A stretch of 64,000 bases of DNA from Neocallimastix lanati (nom. inval.). Its lineage: Eukaryota > Neocallimastigomycota > Neocallimastigomycetes > Neocallimastigales > Neocallimastigaceae. This document shows, in pieces, positions 56,766-64,000 of this stretch. The stretch is taken from contig JACVTC010000009.1 in the NCBI GenBank assembly GCA_016946835.1, positions 1-64,000 on the forward strand, given 5' to 3'. Position 1 is the stretch's first letter; the number at the start of each line of letters is the position of its first letter. The notes under the pieces were generated by a model. That model made no database searches. It was given only the letters and a program-made list of their open reading frames with translations, and was not told the origin of the DNA. Made by a program: the position numbers and the translations under genes.

Positions 56766-57639
56766 TAATTTTAATAAAACCAGATAAAAATAATTATTAA
56801 AATTCTTCCAAAATCATAATTACAATTAATTAATAATTAAAAAAATCTTTTTTATTTAATAAGAAATTCAATTTGAAAATTATTTAATATTTATTGATAG
56901 GGTTAGCTTAAAAATTTTTAAAAATTTTTTTATAAATTTATTTTATATATTTTTTACTATTTATTAAATATTACTAAATAAAAATATATTAAAAGTATCT
57001 TTATTGTTATATATTAGTATTATAAAATATTAAAAATTGAATGTATTGCATTTCGCCTTATTTTTATTTTATATAGTAGTGAATTAATAAATAAATAAAT
57101 AAATAATATTTATAAAATTAACCGATTATTAAATGATTATATTTTTTAAAAATATATTTATTGTATATTTCATATTTTTAATAAATATTTCAAATATACA
57201 TTTTAAATATTTATGATGTTACGTATTATGATCAAAATATAATACTTTTAAAAGGAAATAATTAATATTTTAAATTATTTCTATCAGGAACTCTAAAAAA
57301 ACTTTACTATTTGTAAAAATAGTAAAGTTCTTTTTGTTAGTTTATTAGATTTGTATAAATATAATATATATATCTAAAATAATTTAATTAGTATTTAATA
57401 GAAATTTATATTTAAAAATGTTATTGTTAATATTAGTATTAAAAAAAGTTTTAATTTAATATTTATAACTAAATTTTCAAATAATCTTTCCATATCAAGT
57501 TAAATATAATGCTCCTGAGTAAAAAAGATTTTTTGTATAATATAAATTTTAATTAAAATATTAGATAAAAAAAATTAAAAAGGAAATAAGAATTTTAAAA
57601 TGAATATTTAAAAAATATTTTTCGTTTTCAACATCATTT
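56766..57639. other. AT-rich sequence with a strong hairpin, no gene
   Basis: At 57300-57329 the 13-base arms AACTTTACTATTT and AAATAGTAAAGTT pair perfectly over 4 bases, and flanking A and T runs extend the stem. No gene is seen. Confidence 0.65.
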
Positions 57640-57759
57640 ATTGTCTCAATTAGATTATCTTCATCATTATCAATATTATTCTCTATAGAATTATTCCCTC
57701 CATCATTATTTTCTTCGTTATTATTAATGTATCTATTATTATATTATCTTTTTTTCTAA

Positions 57760-58990
57760 TTCTTGATAATGTATCAGCAATAATATTACCCTTACCAGGT
57801 TGATATACAATATTAACTTGAAGTTGATTAAAAAGATTACACCAACGAGCATGTTTACTAGTAGCAGGTTCTAACTTTTTAATAAAAGAAACTAAAGGTA
57901 AGTGGTCAATATATAAAATTATCTGAAATGGATTACTAAGTATATATGGTCTAAATTGATTAATGCAATAGTATGCAGCGGTACCCTCTTATTCTGTAAT
58001 GGTATAATTTCTTTCTGATTTAATTAGAGAGTTGCTAACAAAATAAACTGGATGTTCTATATTATCATCATATAATTGTAGTAAGATACCACCAATACCA
58101 TTAAAACTAGCTTCAGAACGTATGGCAAATATTTTATCAAATCTTGGGTAACAAAGAATAGGTGCATTAACTAACTCGTTTATCAATTTATTGAAACTTT
58201 TAGTATGTTCCAATGTCCAGACATATTCTACATTTTTCCTTAATAATTTACATAATGGAGCTGATATTAACGCATAATTATCAATAAAATTTCTATAGTA
58301 ACCGAGCATACCTAGAAAAGAACTCAACTTCGTAATATTATTTGGTATATTCATCTTACTAATGGCTTCCACTTTCTTCTTAATAGGTAATAAACCTTTA
58401 TTTGTTACTTTATGTCCCAAAGCCTCTACTTCATACCTATAAAAATGACATTTTTCAATATTTAATTTATGTTTTCTTAAAATATTAAATATTTCTTTTA
58501 AATTTAATAAATGTTGTTCTACATTAGGTGAATTAACAATAATATCATTAAAATAATATTTGTACATAATTATTAATTAAATCGAAAAATATTCGATTCA
58601 TTTCCCTCTGAAAAGTGGCCGGTGCATTCGTTAACCCAAACGGCATTACTTTAAAGTAATAGTTACCATATTTTGTATTAAAGGAGGTAACTTCTTGATC
58701 ATCAACAAAACATAGGAATTTGATGACATCCACTAAATAAATCAATAGTTGAGAAAATAGTAGTATCCTTTAGAACGTCTAATATTTCTTGAATTTTTGG
58801 TAGTGAATACTTATCTTTTATTGTAATATTATTAATTAACCTATAATCTACACATAGTCTCCAGCGTCCATTTTTCTTTGGTACCAATACAACAGGAGAT
58901 GACCATGGAGAGTGGGAAGGAGAAATTAATCCTTTATCAATTAATTTTTTTAATTCTTAATGCTGTTAATTGGTTATGAGGTAACCTATA
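57760..58990 (-). pseudogene. RT and RNase H region of element C
   Basis: The motifs VPKKNGRWRLCVDYRLINN (58830-58890), [52 protein letters not shown] and later HLPLVSF and ADTLSRIR (57770) give RT and RNase H in order. The region is fossil with several breaks. Confidence 0.85.
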
Positions 58991-59119
58991 TGCTCTTTGT
59001 TTAATAGGTTTTGCTCCATCTACCGATTCGATATGATGTGGTAATAATTTGGATGGTTCCAAATCATCTGAAGATATTGCAATGACATCATTAAATGTTA
59101 ATAACAAATTTTTTAATTC

Positions 59120-59803
59120 TTATTTTATTATGTCTTCCTGAACATCCATATCTTCTATAACTGATTCTATAATAGTTCTTTTATCATCTTTTATGGTTGT
59201 AAAAATAGTATTAGCATATATTGAAAAATTGTCATCATATAAATAACATAATAAGGCTTGTGAATGAAACATGGATATATTCTCTATCGGAACTAAGGGA
59301 ACCAATTTATTTTCTTTATTTTTAAATGATAAGTATTTGTCCATAGTATCTACAATATTTCTATGATCATGCTGAGTTTTCAAACCAATAATAATATTAT
59401 AAAAGGAGCCTTCTTTTTCAGATATTCCAAAATTACTTGAAATCTTTAAATTTCCTATATTAACATCTAATTGAACTATTTCATATACACGTTCCTCAGC
59501 ATCAGACATAGTTTGATGAACTTTACTTGCAACTGAACCAACTATTTTATAATTTTTAATAGAATTATTTAAAAAGTTACGAGTGACTAAATTCGCATTA
59601 CTACATCCATCAATAAGAACAGCTGCAGTAGCTCCATTAACAAAACCTTTAACTACAGCAATATCATGTTCTTGCACATTTTTACTATTATAATCATGAG
59701 AAGGGTTATTCACAATTTCTAAATCTGTTAAAGTATTATGAGAATCTGCTAGTCCTACTATAATTTCATCATCACCTTTAGATTTCCTAAAACTTTTAGT
59801 CAC
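59120..59803 (-). CDS. Protease frame of element C
   Basis: A 227-residue frame. Residues 50-165 form a retropepsin-like domain with the block AAVLIDGCSNANLV and, later, FYNIIIGLKTQHDHRN. It lies between the linker (with the R1 insertion) and RT, the usual Gypsy place. It is the closest relative in the window to the ORF at 50905. Confidence 0.75.
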   Translation of the reverse strand: MTKSFRKSKGDDEIIVGLADSHNTLTDLEIVNNPSHDYNSKNVQEHDIAVVKGFVNGATAAVLIDGCSNANLVTRNFLNNSIKNYKIVGSVASKVHQTMSDAEERVYEIVQLDVNIGNLKISSNFGISEKEGSFYNIIIGLKTQHDHRNIVDTMDKYLSFKNKENKLVPLVPIENISMFHSQALLCYLYDDNFSIYANTIFTTIKDDKRTIIESVIEDMDVQEDIIK

Positions 59804-59827
59804 ATCCGAATGTAAGGAACTACTTAT

Positions 59828-60532
59828 TGTAAAGAGTTTAGAAGAAACAGATTACAAATAACAAAATACACAGAATAGTTTAAAACACGTAATAAAAAAA
59901 TTCTTTTTTAATAAATAACCTTTTATTAATTTTAAAAATAAATCTCTTATTGTTATTAACTATTTGATAGTCAATAACTAATACATCGATTTAAATAATG
60001 AATTTTACATGTATTTATATTTTTTCATGATTACATTTTAATATATCAAACCTATTTAATATACATATATTACTATTTATTTATAAACAAAATATTTATC
60101 AATAATTTTATTAAATAATAATTAACTAAAACTAAACAATAATTAATTCAATAAACTTTCAACTTATTTACAATAATAATTGAATTCAATAAGAACTCAT
60201 TTATTATTTAAATATTATAAATACTAATGTTTATATATTTGCAATTCAAAACTATTTTTGTAAACTATTTAAACTAATTTTAACTATTTAAAACTATTCC
60301 GAAATTAATTTTAAAGTATTTTAAACTAACTAAACTAAATTAACTAACTTAAATAAATTATTTAAATTAAATTTATTATCCAAAATTATTTAAATAATAA
60401 TTTATCCTTTATGAAAAGTTTACATAAATTTATAATTAATTTTCATATACGTAAATCATATATTTATGTAATTTTATTACATTAATTAATTATGTAATAA
60501 TTAATTATTAAAGATTTTATTAAATCTTTACA
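59828..60532 (+). mobile_element. R1 solo LTR in element C
   Basis: A 705-bp LTR starting TGTAAAGAGTTTAG and ending AAATCTTTACA. The duplication CTTAT (59823-59827 and 60533-60537) is perfect. Orientation is as in the copy at 49359. Confidence 0.92.
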
Positions 60533-62019
60533 CTTATATTAAGTAATTGAGCTAACGTAATATGAGCTGGAGTATTCTTCAATTCCTCTAATATGTTGTA
60601 TGACTATACTCCATACATTAATTGAATTATTTGATTAACTCTATGTGGTTTATTGTCTGTTTTAATTTTATTAGTTTTATTTTTTTCATTAAAATTTAAA
60701 TAGTTTTTATTATCTTGATTTATTTTCCTTACTGAAAATCATTTTCATTATCATTGTTAATAATTATATTATTTTTAATTGGAATATCATTATGAATATT
60801 GCTATTGTATTACTTCTTGAATGTGTTTTAGAACTTGGTTTGGCAAAATTTTGTAATGGTTTATTAGTTTCCTTTGGATTAGATCTATTAATTTTTATAT
60901 TATTATTATTATTATTCGAATTATTATCAATATTATTGTTTAAGTTGTTCAATTCATTATTATTATTTGTATTTTTAATAATTTTATTATTAGCAGTTCT
61001 TTAGAATCTGGTAATAATGTAGAATATTTTTCATCCCTACTACGTTTTGCAGCTGCAATTATATCTTGGAATCTATCATTCCAACTATTAACTGCAAATA
61101 TACTAGGGTTGGTATTTTGATTAAAGGAAGCTAGCATTCTTCCCTTATCTAGTTTTTTTGTGAATATAAGGAATTAATGTAATTTTCATAATTTGGATCA
61201 TTTTAGAACCTAGTAAAAGCAACGCAATCTTTCAAAACATGATCTGGTTGATGACAAAAATAACAAGTTTTAATTTTTAGATTTTTCATCCTGTTAAATT
61301 ATCCATAATGTCAGGGTTATTATTATTGTTAATTGAGTTATAGTTTATATTACTATTATTGTATTATTATAATAATTATTACTATTATTACTGTTAAAAT
61401 TTGCGTTTCTAAAATTTTATTTAATATGTTTTCATACTTCTCGGCTAAGTTACAGTCAGTTTCGAGGCCAGAAGCTTCAGCCATAGCGACTCTTTCATAA
61501 ATCTTACTACTAGGTCTCAAGGCACTTTCATATATCAATTACTGAAATAGTGGATTGATCTATAGAATCTAATTGATCATATAGCTCTAAGAATCTTGTA
61601 TTAAAGTCATAGATACTTTCATTTGGGTTGATCATAATTTTCTTTATTTGTCGTAATTTGTCTTCTTTCATATTTTCTCTCCAATATTTCTTTTTAATCA
61701 GGGTTACACATTCATCTAGTGTTAGAATACGACCCAACTTAATTCACTCTGAGTGAAGGACCCTAATAATATCATCCTCACAAGCTGCAATGATATAACT
61801 AAATTTACCTTCATCACTAAATATATGCTCTCTTCTAAACCAGTCAGTAATACGGAACTTCCAGATCTCCGCATCTTTATGAACACCTCCAATCCTTGGT
61901 AGAATTTTAGTATCAACATCATCATTATCCACTAGATCTATTGAAGGAGTAGATGAACCTGACATCTTCACAAAATTCAGGATAATAAATATTATATTTA
62001 TATATAATAAATTTAACAA
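60533..62019 (-). pseudogene. gag: gag region and linker of element C
   Basis: The start MSGSSTPSIDLVDNDDV is at 61965 and is followed by WKFRITDWFRREHIF. Further parts of the capsid (YDFNTRFLELYDQLDSI, ERVAMAEASGLETDCNLAEK) lead to a zinc knuckle CYFCHQPDHVLKDC near 61250. An Asn-rich linker follows (60764-60952). The region is fossil with several breaks. Confidence 0.8.
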
Positions 62020-62572
62020 TATAGTTTTATTAACTAATAAAAACGAGTTTTAATATTTTATAATAATTAAATATATAATTTAGTTACTATTAAATATATT
62101 TTTTTTGACTACTTATTATTATTTATTACTATTATTTATTACTACTATTACTATTTTAAATTTTTTTATTATTATTAAGCTACTAATCAATACTATTTAT
62201 TACTACTTTATTATTAATTTTTTTTTTATTATATAATAAACTAATAGCTAATAATTAAAGGCTTATTCGTTTTTATACTGGTTTAAACTCCCAGTTATCT
62301 TTAATTACAAATAAAATATTACAATTAATTAGCTAACTTATCACTATTAACTAAATCTAAATAGTAATTAAAGACTTATTCGCTTTTAACCTGGTCCAAA
62401 TTCCCAGCTACCTTAAATTTATAAGAATAAAAAAAATATATATATATTTTTTGACGCGAAATTAATAATTTTCAACTAATATTATATTTAAACTTAAAAA
62501 ATTAACACACAAAAATAATTATAATAAAAATATATCTCTAAATAAAAATAATACAACTATATTAGTACACAT
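62020..62572 (-). other. Leader of element C
   Basis: AT-rich untranslated sequence. It contains a duplicated block of about 60 bases near 62255 and 62360 (TTCGTTTTTATACTGG and TTCGCTTTTAACCTGG, each followed by a CCCAG). No gene is seen. Confidence 0.6.
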
Positions 62573-62900
62573 CCTCGATATCTTAACCAATTTTTGATAT
62601 ACAGGACTTTTATGTGCTATATTTTAATTATAATAATACAGTTATATTTTTATTTAATTTATTATTACTTTTCCTAAATAATTAAAACCCTCCCTTTTCT
62701 AAAATAATTTTATTAGAAATTGTTTATCATTAGGAATTTACATTTTAAAATTATAAATTTGATAATATAAAAAACATTTTGAACATATAATATAAATTAT
62801 ATATATAAGAATATAATATCAATATATAAATAATAAATGTATATTATATGTAAGAATATAAAATAAATATAAAATAATACATAATAATATAATAAAATAT
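62573..62900 (-). repeat. Primer site and partial 5' LTR of element C
   Basis: On the minus strand TGGTTAAGATATCGAGG (62573-62589) is a tRNA 3'-end type primer site, differing from that of A and B in the acceptor part. The LTR starts at 62595 with TGATATACAGGAC on the plus strand. Its far end is not found before fragment I. Confidence 0.72.
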
Positions 62901-64000
62901 TATATAATATAAAATAAGATTATTTAAGTTCTATTAAAGTATTTATTTTTAAACTTTTATTATCATTGACATTTGATTCCTTAATCAAACTAAAAGTTAT
63001 CGAATTATTAGTTTTATTGTTAATGCCATCAACTTTAATAGATTCATTAATATTTATTTCTTCTTTTACAATTTTATGATTATTTTCTTTTCTATTTATA
63101 TTTTCAGAGTCCTCAAGAATATTTTTATTATTGTAATTAATATTTTCCATATTACTAGTAGCATTAATATTTATTTTTACAATACTATTAATTTCTATAT
63201 TATTATTTTGATTTCTTTTAATATTTGCATTACCTGTGAAATTATTTTTATTTTCTTCTTTAATAATTAAAATTCTATTGTTTGTTTCATATTTTCCATT
63301 ATTAATATTTCCTTTTTTATTATTTTTTTCTCAGAAATTATCTATTTTTAACAATTTTAATTTGTTTTGTTCCACGTTTATTACATCATCCATTTTATCA
63401 TTTTATTATTAATATTATTATTATAGATGTTACTATTATTAATTTTATTATTATAGATGTAATTATTATTATCATTATTATAATTATTAGCTAAGTTCAG
63501 TATATTATTATTTAAAATCTTATTATTTAAATTATTCTTAATTATACTCTCATTAATTTTATTAATTTTATGGATATTATTTTTAATTTTGCTGCTGCCT
63601 TTTCCTTTATAATTACTATCTTTGTTACTATTGTTAATTGTTGAATTATTATTTAATTTTTGTTTTAAAATTTTCTGATTTATTAAATTGTACAATATAT
63701 TATTATCATTAATATTATCATAATTTCTATTATTAATATTTTATTTAAGTATTGTTGTTATTAATATCTATATTATTATTATTATTTTTGAAATTTCTTT
63801 TATCTTTAATTAGTGATTCATATCTATCATCTTTTCTTCGTCTAGTTGTAGTGAAATAGTTTTTGGGAGAATTGATGTAGTTAGAAAAATTATGATCTTA
63901 TTTTATTCTGGCCAAATCAGCACAATCCTTAGTAAGATGACCAGGCTTATCACAAAAGAAACAAGTTTTAATTTGTAAATGTCTCATTCTATTTACATTA
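62901..64000 (-). pseudogene. Gypsy fragment I: gag zinc knuckle and Asn-rich region
   Basis: In minus order a zinc knuckle CFFCDKPGHLTKDC (63910-63960) ends a gag. An Asn-rich stretch (63381-63840) follows, then VKEEININESIKVDGI (near 63060), which matches the tail of the ORF at 50905. No protease domain is seen between them. It is fossil with several breaks and continues beyond the window. Confidence 0.72.

Larger units (their letters stand above)
57640..62900 (-). mobile_element. Gypsy element C, minus strand, with nested R1 LTR
   Basis: In minus order there are an LTR from 62595 rightwards, a tRNA primer site, gag, Asn-rich linker, protease, RT and RNase H. Integrase and the 3' LTR are not represented. 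The primer site and LTR ends are of the Gypsy kind. It is old, with about ten breaks, and is split by an R1 solo LTR. Confidence 0.83.

Noticed and set aside
57030-57060. Terminal repeat marking the right end of the MULE at 55504
   Set aside because: GTATTGCATTTCG has the orientation of a left end, and no partner is found on the other side.
60792-61004. 70-residue hydrophobic frame on the plus strand
   Set aside because: It is the complement of the Asn-rich linker of element C. Asn codons read backwards give Ile/Leu/Val-rich frames.

Overview
This is an extremely AT-rich eukaryotic window made almost entirely of transposable elements nested in one another. I recognise no ordinary host gene, rRNA or complete tRNA gene. 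Asn-rich runs, long A/T homopolymers, a chromodomain-bearing Ty3/Gypsy element, Ty1/Copia elements and FLYWCH-type MULE transposases suggest a fungus or fungus-like eukaryote with a very AT-rich genome, for example an anaerobic gut chytrid or a microsporidian. That assignment is a guess. Element names (A to K) and LTR family names (R1 to R4) are mine.

Layout. 1-7117: Gypsy element A, minus strand, with gag, pol and both LTRs, its 3' LTR cut by the window edge. 7256-11653: element B, plus strand, a close relative lacking RT, RNase H and integrase core, head to head with A. 11654-18755: an R1 LTR copy into which a whole-looking chromovirus (12142-18716, TSD GTAAT) has inserted. 18756-22250: Copia element G, minus. 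22842-23550: a Gypsy LTR with stubs of internal sequence on both sides. 23673-28733: Copia element F, plus. 28735-39317: Gypsy element E, plus, split by an R4 solo LTR, a 197-bp solo LTR and a 4-kb LTR element (H, 33357-37382) that carries no gag or pol. 39318-41596: LTR debris with two solo LTRs. 43417-49298: Copia element D with a nested R2 solo LTR. 49359-50100: R1 solo LTR. 50905-52763: a retropepsin-related ORF followed by a Gypsy-type LTR (K). 53289-56765: three MULE DNA-transposon remnants. 57640-62900: Gypsy element C, minus, with a nested R1 solo LTR. 62920-64000: a related fragment (I).

How the parts work together. The Gypsy A/B family shows a complete-looking -1 ribosomal frameshift signal at the gag/pol junction (TTTAAAC, 7-nt spacer, predicted H-type pseudoknot), a 3'-tRNA-end primer site and a 42-nt poly(A) run upstream of gag. 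The chromovirus shows a Tf1-like layout: one fused Gag-Pol ORF, a primer site just inside the 5' LTR complementary to the predicted transcript 5' end, and a C-terminal chromodomain. Its LTR carries a tRNA-like A box/B box module. The Copia elements share a primer site matching the anticodon arm of tRNA-Lys(CUU), which implies half-tRNA priming.

The most unusual items are element H, whose segments look like a secreted or membrane-anchored protein; the Asn-rich spacer domain between RNase H and integrase that is kept in B although the catalytic domains are not; and the intact retropepsin-related ORF at 50905. Nine LTR insertions have identical 5-bp target duplications and two more have near-matches, so the order of insertion can be read directly.
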